64,000 nucleotides of DNA, taken from positions 1 through 64,000 of the forward strand of contig NZ_JAJCTH010000001.1 of the NCBI RefSeq assembly GCF_020594515.1. The letters run 5' to 3'. Numbering within the stretch: the first letter of the stretch is position 1; every line of letters starts with the position of its first letter. This stretch comes from Rhodoferax sp. U2-2l (GTDB taxonomy: Bacteria > Pseudomonadota > Gammaproteobacteria > Burkholderiales > Burkholderiaceae_C). Below the pieces are notes generated by a model. It did not search any database. It saw nothing but the letters and a program-made list of their open reading frames with translations, and had not been told where the DNA came from. Positions 57,105-64,000 of this stretch are shown in pieces. Position numbers and translations under genes: made by a program.

Positions 57105-58436
57105 TCACAGCCGCCGCGCGGCGTCGATGCCGCTGAGCACCGCACCTTCCAGCGTGGCCGGGTAGGGGCCGGCCACATAGTCGCCACACGCCAGCAATCC
57201 TGGTGCGATGTGCTGCGCGGGGCGCTCCAGGGCGGGCGTGCAGGCAAAGGTGGCGCGTTTTTCCACCACGGTTTGCACCGGCTGCAGCGTCAAGCCCAAC
57301 TGCGCTTGGGCTTGTGCCAGCACCTGCGCCTGCAGCGTGGCCCGGTCGCCGGTGGACGCGCTCACCACAAACGCCAACAGGCCGGCCGGGCCACCCAGGG
57401 CGGCCCGGTCAAACACAAACTGCGCCGGGTGCTCGGCGGAGTTTCGTAATGCCAGCATGGGCAGCGCCAGCCGGGCGCTGGCCGACCAGGCGTACACCGT
57501 GGTGATGGCCTCAAAGCGCAGCGCCTGTGCGGTGTGTGCCCAGCGGCGCAGGTCATTCGCCAGGCGGTCAGGCGCTGCTTGCGCGACGTGCATCACGGCT
57601 TGGGCCGCGTGGGAGGCAGACGTGGCCCAGATGACGGCGTCAAAGGGCGCACCTGCCAGGTCACCCAGGCTCGGGCCAGCCAGCCGCCAGGGCGTGTGGC
57701 CGGGGCGATCGCTGTGCGGCGTCGCGGGCGCCAAATGGTCGACGCGTGCCTTGCAGATCACCCGCCCGCCATGCTGGCGGACCCAGTTCGCCGCGGCATC
57801 TGGAAACAGCGCACCCAGGTCGGTGGTGGGCAGCAACAGGTGCGAGCCGCCGGCGGTGCCAAACAGCGCGTCGCGCAGCACCCGCAGGAACACCGTCGCG
57901 CTGGCTTGGTCGGCCGGTGTGTTCAAGGCCGACACACACAGCGGCTCGATCAGCTCGGCCCGGATGCGCGGCGTGACGGCCTGGCACAGGTCAGCCACGC
58001 TGTGGGTGGCGTCACAGGCAAAGCCTTGCCAGCGCCAGCGCCATGCCGCGCGCAGCAGCGAAACCTTGTCCGCCAGCGACCAGCCGCGGGCACCCAACAT
58101 GCCGCCCAGCGCATCCAGCGGTGTCGGCCAGTTGGGGAAACGGATGCCGCGGCCATCGGGAAACGTCAGCCGCATCGGCAGGTCCAGCAGCGTCTGCTGC
58201 GGGTCAACACCCACCGTGCGCATCAAGCGCAGGCTGTCGCGGTAGGCGCCAATCAGGATGTGCTGGCCGTTGTCCAGCGTCACGGGCGTGCCATCGGGCA
58301 AGCTGCTCTGGATGGCTCTGGCCCTTCCGCCTAAAGTCTCGGATGCTTCGAAAACCGTCACGCTGTGACCGTTTTGGCGGGCCGTCACTGCTGCCGCAAA
58401 ACCGGCCCAGCCCCCCCCGACGATGGCGATGTTCAT
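57105..58436 (-). CDS. hpnE: Hydroxysqualene dehydroxylase HpnE
   Basis: FAD-dependent enzyme that reduces hydroxysqualene to squalene. The 443-residue protein begins with the dinucleotide-binding IAIVGGGWAGFAAAV and FEASETLGGRARA, typical of the phytoene-desaturase-like family, and ends with the FAD-binding CGDYVAGPYPATLEGAVLSG. ATG at 58436 is used instead of the upstream start at 58454. It directly follows hpnD (23-base gap), the arrangement that identifies the third enzyme of the HpnCDE route. Confidence 0.93.
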   Translation of the reverse strand: MNIAIVGGGWAGFAAAVTARQNGHSVTVFEASETLGGRARAIQSSLPDGTPVTLDNGQHILIGAYRDSLRLMRTVGVDPQQTLLDLPMRLTFPDGRGIRFPNWPTPLDALGGMLGARGWSLADKVSLLRAAWRWRWQGFACDATHSVADLCQAVTPRIRAELIEPLCVSALNTPADQASATVFLRVLRDALFGTAGGSHLLLPTTDLGALFPDAAANWVRQHGGRVICKARVDHLAPATPHSDRPGHTPWRLAGPSLGDLAGAPFDAVIWATSASHAAQAVMHVAQAAPDRLANDLRRWAHTAQALRFEAITTVYAWSASARLALPMLALRNSAEHPAQFVFDRAALGGPAGLLAFVVSASTGDRATLQAQVLAQAQAQLGLTLQPVQTVVEKRATFACTPALERPAQHIAPGLLACGDYVAGPYPATLEGAVLSGIDAARRL

Positions 58437-58459
58437 ACCAGGCCCCACCGCCACGCGCG

Positions 58460-59299
58460 CTACAGCCGCCCCAGCGCTTGCACCCGCCAGGCCAGCCAGA
58501 ACTTGCGCAGGGGGGTGAGGCTGATGCGCTGGTGCAGCACCTTGAACTGCTCGCGCTCGATCTCGCCGAGCAGCGCGCGGTAGATGCTGGCCATCATCAG
58601 GCCGGGCTTTTGGCTGCGCCGGTCATCCGCGCTCAGCAACTCGAAAGCCTGGTCATACAGCCCCTGCGCGCGCTGCGCCTGGAACTGCATCAGCGCGGTG
58701 AACCGGTCGGAGTAGCTGCGGTTCAGGATCTCTTGCGCGGTCACGCCAAATTGTTTCAACTCGTTCATGGGCAGGTAAATGCGCCCGCGCATGGCGTCTT
58801 CACCCACGTCGCGGATGATGTTGGTGAGCTGCAGCGCCTGGCCCAGGGTGTGCGCGTAGGCGGTGGTTTGCGCCTGCGTCTGGCCAAAAATCTGCGCCGC
58901 CACTTCGCCCACCACACCGGCCACCAAGTGGCAGTAGCGCGACAGGGCGACGTAGTCCAGGTAGCGGGTCTGGTTCAGGTCCATCTGGCAGCCTTCGATG
59001 ACGGCCTGCAAATGGCGCTGCTCGATGGCGAAGTCTTTGGCAATCGGCATCAGCGCCTGCATCACCGGGTGGCTGGGCTGGCCGGCGTAGGCTTTGGTCA
59101 CCTCTTGTTGCCACCAGGCCAGTTTGGTGGCGGCCACGCCGATGTCGGTGGCGTCATCCACCACGTCGTCCACCTCGCGGCAAAACGCATAAAACGCGGT
59201 GATGGCGGCGCGTTTGGGCGGCGGCAGGAACAAAAAGGCGTAGTAAAAACTGCTGCCGGAGGCAGCGGCTTTTTGCTGGACGTAGTCTTGGGGGGTCAT
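58460..59299 (-). CDS. hpnD: Presqualene diphosphate synthase HpnD
   Basis: Condenses two farnesyl diphosphates to presqualene diphosphate. The 279-residue protein is of the squalene/phytoene synthase fold. The first Asp-rich motif is FCREVDDVVDD and the second TNIIRDVGEDAMRGRIYLP, with YCHLVAGVVGE between. The ATG at 59299 is chosen because the N-terminal TPQDYVQQKAAASGSSFYYA aligns with HpnD; the frame extends to 59359. It belongs to hpnC-hpnD-hpnE on the minus strand. Confidence 0.94.
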   Translation of the reverse strand: MTPQDYVQQKAAASGSSFYYAFLFLPPPKRAAITAFYAFCREVDDVVDDATDIGVAATKLAWWQQEVTKAYAGQPSHPVMQALMPIAKDFAIEQRHLQAVIEGCQMDLNQTRYLDYVALSRYCHLVAGVVGEVAAQIFGQTQAQTTAYAHTLGQALQLTNIIRDVGEDAMRGRIYLPMNELKQFGVTAQEILNRSYSDRFTALMQFQAQRAQGLYDQAFELLSADDRRSQKPGLMMASIYRALLGEIEREQFKVLHQRISLTPLRKFWLAWRVQALGRL

Positions 59300-59386
59300 G
59301 GGGTGCGGCGAGTGGTGGCCGAGTTTAAACGGGGCGTTGAGGCACCGTGACGGGGGCAACCCGGTGCAGGGTGCAGCGGGCTTTTT

Positions 59387-59407
59387 CCCTCTCCCTCTGG
59401 GAGAGGG
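59387..59407. repeat. Intergenic palindrome between hpnC and hpnD
   Basis: CCCTCTCCC-TCT-GGGAGAGGG, a 9-bp stem with a 3-base loop, followed by TCAGGGTGAGGG. This is a widespread bacterial intergenic repeat form. It sits in the 149-base hpnC-hpnD gap and could act as an attenuator or stability hairpin in the mRNA. The rest of the gap shows nothing more. Confidence 0.65.
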
Positions 59408-59448
59408 TCAGGGTGAGGGCTTGCAGCTTTGCCATTGTCAGCAAACGC

Positions 59449-60327
59449 CTACATCCACAACGCCCGCCACAGCATCACCGGCACATCCCAGGCCGTGAGT
59501 TTGGGGCGCTTTTGCCAAGTGACGTGTCCCATGGCCTCGATCTTGTCCAGGATGCGCAGGCCGCCTTGCACCACCAACCGCAGTTCCCAGCCCGCACGGC
59601 CAGGCACTTTGGCGGGCAGGGCAGACCCTTTGAGCATCATGGCCCTGGCACAGCTTGTGTTGGCTGACATCAACTGCACAGCACGTTCAGAACGGCTGGC
59701 GGGAGAAAAATCTGCGTCGGTCACGCCAAAGCGCGCCATCGCTTCCTGTGTGATGTACCAGCGCCCGCGTGCCGCGTCCACGCTCACGTCCTGCCAGAAG
59801 TTGATCAGTTGCAGCGCGCTGCAGATCAGGTCGCTCTCGGCCAGAGACGTTTGGTCCTGGACACCGTGCAAGTGCAGCAGCAAGCGCCCGATCGGGTTGG
59901 CGGAGCGTCGGCAATAGTCCAGCAGTTCGGCGTCGTTGGTGTAACGGCGCTGTTCGGCGGTGTAGCGCACATCCTGCGCAAAGGCGTCCAGCAGGTCGGT
60001 GAGCCAACACACAGGCAGTTGGTGCGCTTGCAGGCTATGCTGCAGGGGGCCAAACACGCTGGCCCAGCGGCCACTGCCGCTCTGGCCGCTGGCAGCCGCC
60101 AGCAGATCGGCTCGGTAGGCTTGCAGATCGGCCAGGCGGGTGGCCGTGTCAGCCGTGCCTTCGTCGGCCAGATCATCGGCGGTGCGGGCAAAGTGGTAGA
60201 TGGCCATGATGGCCGGGCGCAAATGCGCCGGGCACAAAATGGACGCCACCGGAAAATTTTCGTAATGCGTGACGGGTGGTGCCCCCGGTGCGGCGGCTTG
60301 GTCGGTGAGCGGGGTGGGGTGGGTCAT
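59449..60327 (-). CDS. hpnC: Hydroxysqualene synthase HpnC
   Basis: Converts presqualene diphosphate to hydroxysqualene. The 292-residue product shares the squalene/phytoene synthase fold: IYHFARTADDLADEG is the first Asp-rich motif and INFWQDVSVDAARGRWYI the second, with YCRRSANPIGRLLLHL between. ATG start at 60327. As the first of hpnC-D-E, it lies head-to-head with the RND adaptor gene. No squalene-hopene cyclase is in the window, so the end product (hopanoids) is inferred. Confidence 0.94.
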   Translation of the reverse strand: MTHPTPLTDQAAAPGAPPVTHYENFPVASILCPAHLRPAIMAIYHFARTADDLADEGTADTATRLADLQAYRADLLAAASGQSGSGRWASVFGPLQHSLQAHQLPVCWLTDLLDAFAQDVRYTAEQRRYTNDAELLDYCRRSANPIGRLLLHLHGVQDQTSLAESDLICSALQLINFWQDVSVDAARGRWYITQEAMARFGVTDADFSPASRSERAVQLMSANTSCARAMMLKGSALPAKVPGRAGWELRLVVQGGLRILDKIEAMGHVTWQKRPKLTAWDVPVMLWRALWM

Positions 60328-60393
60328 GGTGTGGGGGCTGGCTGGAGGTGGCGATTCAAACTGACAGCCAAAGCGAAGTCTTTAAAATTAATA

Positions 60394-60403
60394 ACCAATT
60401 GGT
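60394..60403. promoter_or_regulatory. Candidate TetR-family operator
   Basis: The perfect palindrome ACCAATTGGT sits in a locally AT-rich region (AATAACCAATTGGTCAGTAAT), resembling operators bound by AcrR/TetR-type repressors ahead of RND pumps. It is 31 bases upstream of the adaptor start, in the hpnC-adaptor intergenic region. No repressor gene is in the window. Confidence 0.4.
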
Positions 60404-60434
60404 CAGTAATCTATCTGTCTCTGAAAGTGTCGTC

Positions 60435-61625
60435 ATGCATCCCTTGCCATTTTTCACCCGGTCGCTGGGCTGGAGCCTGACTATAGCGTCAGCCTCCATG
60501 CTGCTGGCGTGCTCCAAAGCGGCGCCGCCCGAGGAGCCGATTCGTGCGGTCAAGATTGTCACAGTGGGGGTGCAGCCAGTGACGGCCTCGCGGGAATATG
60601 CCGCCGAGGTGCGGGCCCGCGTCGATTCGCGCTTGGGGTTCAGGGTGGGTGGCAAGCTGACCGAGCGCGCGGTGGAGCCGGGCCAGTCTGTCAAGGCCGG
60701 GCAGGTGCTGGCGCGGCTGGACCCACAAGACCTGAAGCTGGCCGCTGACGCCGCCGCCGCCCAGATCGCCGCCGCCCGCACCAACCGCGATTTGGCAGCC
60801 GCAGACTTCAAGCGTTACCAGGCCCTGAAAGAGCAGAACTTCATCAGCGGCGCTGAGCTGGAGCGGCGCGAAACCAGCCTGAAAGCCGCCCAGGCGCAGC
60901 TGGACGTGGCGCAGTCGCAGGGCGCGGCCCAGGCCAACCAGGCCGGTTATGCCAATCTGGTGGCGGACCGCCCCGGTGTTGTGACCGCCGTGCTGGCCGA
61001 GGTGGGCCAGGTGGTGGCCGCTGGCACGCCCGTGGTGCAACTGGCGCAGGACGGTGCGCGGGACGTGGTGTTTGCCGTGCCGGAAGACAAAGTCGCTGCG
61101 ATCAAGGTGGGCTCGCAGGTGGCCGTGCGCGCCTGGGCGGGCCCTGAGGTCGAGAACGCCACCGTGCGCGAGGTGGCGGCCAGTGCCGACCCGGTGACGC
61201 GCACCTTTGCCGTCAAGGCGGCTTTGCCTGCTGGCAGTGTTTGGGCGCTTGGCAGCACCGTGTCGGTGGTTCCTGCGGGCCTGCAGCAGACCGGTGCACC
61301 AGTCATCAAACTCCCGACCACCGCGCTGCGCCGTGAGGGACAAACCACGGTGGTCTGGGTGCTGGACCGCGCCACCATGACGGTCAAGCTGCAGCCGGTG
61401 CAGGTGGCCACCGCCGATGGCAATGAGGTGGTGATTGCCAGCGGCCTGACGCCGGGCATGTTGGTGGTGGCCGCCGGGGTGCATGTGTTGACCCCGGGCC
61501 AGAAGGTCACGGTTTACAAACCCAATGCGGCGCCAGCCCTGACCAGTCAGGCCCAGACAGCGATCAGTGGTGCGGCACCGGCAGGCGCAGCGCCAGCCCC
61601 AGGTGTGGCGCCCGCGGCGCAGTGA
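60435..61625 (+). CDS. RND efflux periplasmic adaptor lipoprotein
   Basis: Membrane-fusion protein that joins an RND pump to an outer-membrane channel. The 396-residue product begins with a lipoprotein signal (SASMLLACSKAA, Cys lipidated). It then has the barrel-sandwich halves GFRVGGKLTERAVEPGQSV and LVADRPGVVTAVLAEVGQVV, with an alanine-rich helical hairpin between (about 110-180). The beta-barrel and proximal domains follow, ending in an Ala/Pro-rich tail. The ATG at 60435 supplies the signal peptide. The permease gene starts 7 bases after its stop. Confidence 0.92.
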   Translation: MHPLPFFTRSLGWSLTIASASMLLACSKAAPPEEPIRAVKIVTVGVQPVTASREYAAEVRARVDSRLGFRVGGKLTERAVEPGQSVKAGQVLARLDPQDLKLAADAAAAQIAAARTNRDLAAADFKRYQALKEQNFISGAELERRETSLKAAQAQLDVAQSQGAAQANQAGYANLVADRPGVVTAVLAEVGQVVAAGTPVVQLAQDGARDVVFAVPEDKVAAIKVGSQVAVRAWAGPEVENATVREVAASADPVTRTFAVKAALPAGSVWALGSTVSVVPAGLQQTGAPVIKLPTTALRREGQTTVVWVLDRATMTVKLQPVQVATADGNEVVIASGLTPGMLVVAAGVHVLTPGQKVTVYKPNAAPALTSQAQTAISGAAPAGAAPAPGVAPAAQ

Positions 61626-61632
61626 GGTCGGT

Positions 61633-64000
61633 ATGACTGATCTACATCTGCACCCTGAGAAAGGGTTCAACCTGTCGCGCTGGGCGCTGGAACATGCGCC
61701 GCTGACGCGGTTTCTGATGGTTGTGTTGATGGTGCTGGGGGCATTCAGCTACTTCCAGCTGGGTCAGGACGAAGACCCGCCGTTCACCTTCCGCGCCATG
61801 GTGGTGCGCGCCTATTGGCCCGGTGCCAGCGCCCAGCAGGTGGCCGAGCAGGTCACCGACAAGCTGGAGCGCACGCTGCAGGAGGTGCCGTACGCCGACA
61901 CCATCCGCAGCTATTCCAAGCCGGGTGAGTCGCAAATCATCTTTCAGATCAAGGACTATGCGCGCGGGCCCGACGTGGCCAACGTCTGGTACCAGACGCG
62001 CAAACGCATTGGTGATATGCGCGGCAGCTTGCCGCAAGGGGTGCAGGGGCCGTTTTTCAACGACGATTTTGGTGACGTGTTTGGCGTGATCTATGCGCTG
62101 CAGGCGCCGGGCTTCAGTTATGCCGAGCAGAAAACCTTTGCCGATGAGGTGCGCCAGCAGCTGCTGCGGGTGCCCGATGTGGCCAAGGTCGAGCTGTTTG
62201 GCGCGCAGGACGAAAAGGTGTTTGTCGAGATCTCGCAAAAGCGCCTGGCGCAGCTGGGTCTGGACATGAACGCGGTGCTGGCGCAGCTGAGCCAGCAAAA
62301 CGCCATCGAGCCCGCCGGTAGCGTGCAAACCCCGCTGGACGTGGTGCAGGTGCGGGTGGCGGGCCAGTTCACGGCCATCGACGACCTGGCCGCCATGCCC
62401 ATCAAGGGCGCCAGTCGGCAGATCCGGCTGGGCGATATTGCCCAGATCACGCGCGGGTATGTTGATCCGCCCACGGTGAAAGTGCGTTTTCAGGGGCAGG
62501 AGGTGCTGGCGCTGGGCGTCTCCATGGCCAAGGGCGGCGACATCATTGCGCTGGGCAAGGCCCTGAAAGTGGCCACCGACCGCATTGAGCAAACCCTGCC
62601 CGCCGGTGTGACATTGGGGCAGATTCAGGACCAGCCGACGTCCGTAGCCACCTCGGTCAACGAATTTGTGAAGGTGCTGATCGAGGCGGTGGCGATTGTG
62701 CTGGCAGTGAGTTTCCTGAGCCTGGGCTTGCACAAGCGACCCGGTCATCACCCGTTTTTGCGCCGTTGGACGCTGGACATGCGCCCCGGGCTGGTGGTGG
62801 GCATCACCATTCCGCTGGTGCTGGCGATGACCTTTCTGGCCATGCATTACTGGGGCATTGGGCTGCACAAGATCTCGCTCGGTTCGCTGATCATTGCGCT
62901 GGGCCTGCTGGTGGACGACGCCATCATTGCAGTGGAGATGATGGTGCGCAAGATGGAGGAAGGCTTCGACAAGGTGCGCGCCGCCACCTTTGCCTACGAA
63001 GTGACCGCCATGCCGATGCTCACCGGTACGCTGATCACCGCTGCGGGTTTTTTGCCGATTGGCATTGCCAAAAGCACGGTGGGTGAATACACCTTTGCCA
63101 TTTTTGCGGTGACGGTGATTGCGCTGTGCTTGAGCTGGATCGTGTCGGTGTACTTTGTGCCCTACTTGGGGGTGCGCCTGCTCAAGACCCCGCCGCATGT
63201 GGTGGCCCACACCGAAGGTGATACGCCGCTGGCGCACGGCGAAGTGCATGACATGTACGACACGCCGTTCTACAACTGGTTTCGCGGCGCGGTGAATACC
63301 TGTGTGCGGCATCGCTGGCTCACCATCTGTGTGACGCTGGCGCTGTTTGGCGCGGGTCTGTTTGGCATGAGCCGGGTGCAGCAGCAGTTCTTCCCTGACT
63401 CGGTGCGCCCTGAGATCACGGTGGACCTGTGGTCGCCCGAAGGCACCGCCTTTGCCAACACCGAAGAAGTGGCCAAACGGGTGGAAGCCCGCGTGTTGCA
63501 AGAGCCGGGTGTGCAAAGCGTGGCGCAATGGGTGGGCTCGGGCGTGCCGCGTTTTTATTTGCCGCTGGACCAGGTGTTCCCGCAAACCAATGTGTCGCAA
63601 CTGATTGTGTTGCCGCAGGATCTGGCCACCCGCGAGGTGTTGCGCAAGCGCTTGCCAGCCATCCTGGCGCAGGAGTTCCCCGAGGTGCGTGGCCGCGTCA
63701 AGCTGCTGGCCAATGGCCCGCCGGTGCCCTACCCGGTGCAGTTCCGGGTGATCGGGCTGGACCCGCAGGTGCTGCGCCTGATGGCTGACGAGGTGAAGGC
63801 CGTGATGCGGCAAAGCAGCCATACCCGTGGCGTCAATGACAACTGGAACGAGTCAGTGAAAGTCATGCGGCTGGAGGTGGACCAGACCAAGGCGCGGGCG
63901 CTGGGTGTCACCAGCCAATCGATTGCCCAGGCGGCCAAGACGCTGCTCAACGGCACCACCGTGGGGCAATTCCGTGAGGGTGACAAGCTGATCGACATCG
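61633..64000 (+). CDS. RND efflux permease (3' truncated by window end)
   Basis: Inner-membrane proton-driven pump of the AcrB/HAE1-like superfamily; the first 789 complete codons are visible. ATG at 61633 has GAGG upstream. Seen are helix 1 (FLMVVLMVLGAFSYFQLG), porter-domain DEDPPFTFRAMVVRAYWPGA, helices 2 and 3, and the proton-relay aspartates in LGLLVDDAIIAVEMM of helix 4. GFLPIGIAKSTVGEYTFAIF is typical of the heavier HAE-like clade. A polar loop between helices 2 and 3 (HKRPGHHPFLRRW) is longer than usual. The substrate is unknown. Confidence 0.92.
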   Translation, partial: MTDLHLHPEKGFNLSRWALEHAPLTRFLMVVLMVLGAFSYFQLGQDEDPPFTFRAMVVRAYWPGASAQQVAEQVTDKLERTLQEVPYADTIRSYSKPGESQIIFQIKDYARGPDVANVWYQTRKRIGDMRGSLPQGVQGPFFNDDFGDVFGVIYALQAPGFSYAEQKTFADEVRQQLLRVPDVAKVELFGAQDEKVFVEISQKRLAQLGLDMNAVLAQLSQQNAIEPAGSVQTPLDVVQVRVAGQFTAIDDLAAMPIKGASRQIRLGDIAQITRGYVDPPTVKVRFQGQEVLALGVSMAKGGDIIALGKALKVATDRIEQTLPAGVTLGQIQDQPTSVATSVNEFVKVLIEAVAIVLAVSFLSLGLHKRPGHHPFLRRWTLDMRPGLVVGITIPLVLAMTFLAMHYWGIGLHKISLGSLIIALGLLVDDAIIAVEMMVRKMEEGFDKVRAATFAYEVTAMPMLTGTLITAAGFLPIGIAKSTVGEYTFAIFAVTVIALCLSWIVSVYFVPYLGVRLLKTPPHVVAHTEGDTPLAHGEVHDMYDTPFYNWFRGAVNTCVRHRWLTICVTLALFGAGLFGMSRVQQQFFPDSVRPEITVDLWSPEGTAFANTEEVAKRVEARVLQEPGVQSVAQWVGSGVPRFYLPLDQVFPQTNVSQLIVLPQDLATREVLRKRLPAILAQEFPEVRGRVKLLANGPPVPYPVQFRVIGLDPQVLRLMADEVKAVMRQSSHTRGVNDNWNESVKVMRLEVDQTKARALGVTSQSIAQAAKTLLNGTTVGQFREGDKLIDI

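Noticed and set aside
61642..63822. 726-codon minus-strand open frame opposite the RND permease
   Set aside because: Antisense to a well-conserved permease; no recognisable motif.

Overview
The window is high-GC, densely coded bacterial chromosome. The gene complement points to a betaproteobacterium of the Comamonadaceae, close to Rhodoferax, Polaromonas or Acidovorax. The indicators are a Bug-type tricarboxylate transporter (TctCBA) with its own TctDE sensors, a class I fumarase, HpnCDE squalene synthesis, a dapC-dapD-pilU-prmB neighbourhood and very many environmental signalling proteins. Genus placement is inference. No rRNA, tRNA, CRISPR array, transposase or prophage gene was seen, and no gene-free stretch exceeds 300 bases.

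1-27.5 kb is mostly housekeeping. It starts with a minus-strand dTDP-L-rhamnose operon (rfbB-rfbD-rfbA-rfbC), preceded in transcription order by an ABC-F ATPase, prmB, pilU, dapD and dapC. Just upstream of prmB lies what looks like the last 17 codons of a lost dapE. Three imperfect ~72-bp tandem repeats sit between dapD and pilU. Then come a degenerate HD-type protein, murI, a class I fumarase, nhaA, a YqhA-family membrane protein, acs, hslR, a periplasmic glutathione peroxidase, tctE/tctD, a methyltransferase, and divergent tctC-tctB-tctA.

25.8-53.3 kb is a signalling island. It opens with a chemoreceptor carrying a CxxCH haem c motif, an HDOD protein, a response regulator with a catalytically degenerate HD-GYP domain, a GAF/PAS histidine kinase, a two-domain PPK2, a receiver-kinase hybrid, a NarL-type regulator, a REC-PAS-GGDEF-EAL protein, and a HisKA_2/HWE-type PAS kinase. 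A long, tightly packed chemosensory operon follows: receiver, ligand-domain-less MCP-like protein, CheY, STAS protein, CheA, poly-HAMP MCP, CheW, second MCP, second CheW, CheR, CheD, CheB and a bacteriohaemerythrin. Three points stand out. CheA contains a two-motif insert resembling the c-di-GMP-binding MshEN fold. The mcp-cheW unit is duplicated, with a compositionally distinct sensor module on the second copy. Both long receptors end in a CheR-tether-like pentapeptide. Together with the adjacent c-di-GMP-type proteins, this suggests a pathway that couples second-messenger level, redox/oxygen and taxis or surface behaviour. That coupling is inferred, not shown.

53.4-64 kb contains ferrochelatase, a penicillin-acylase-family hydrolase and the hopanoid precursor genes hpnE-hpnD-hpnC (minus strand). 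It ends with a divergent RND efflux pair, a lipoprotein adaptor and a permease cut by the window end, behind a palindrome resembling a TetR-family operator.
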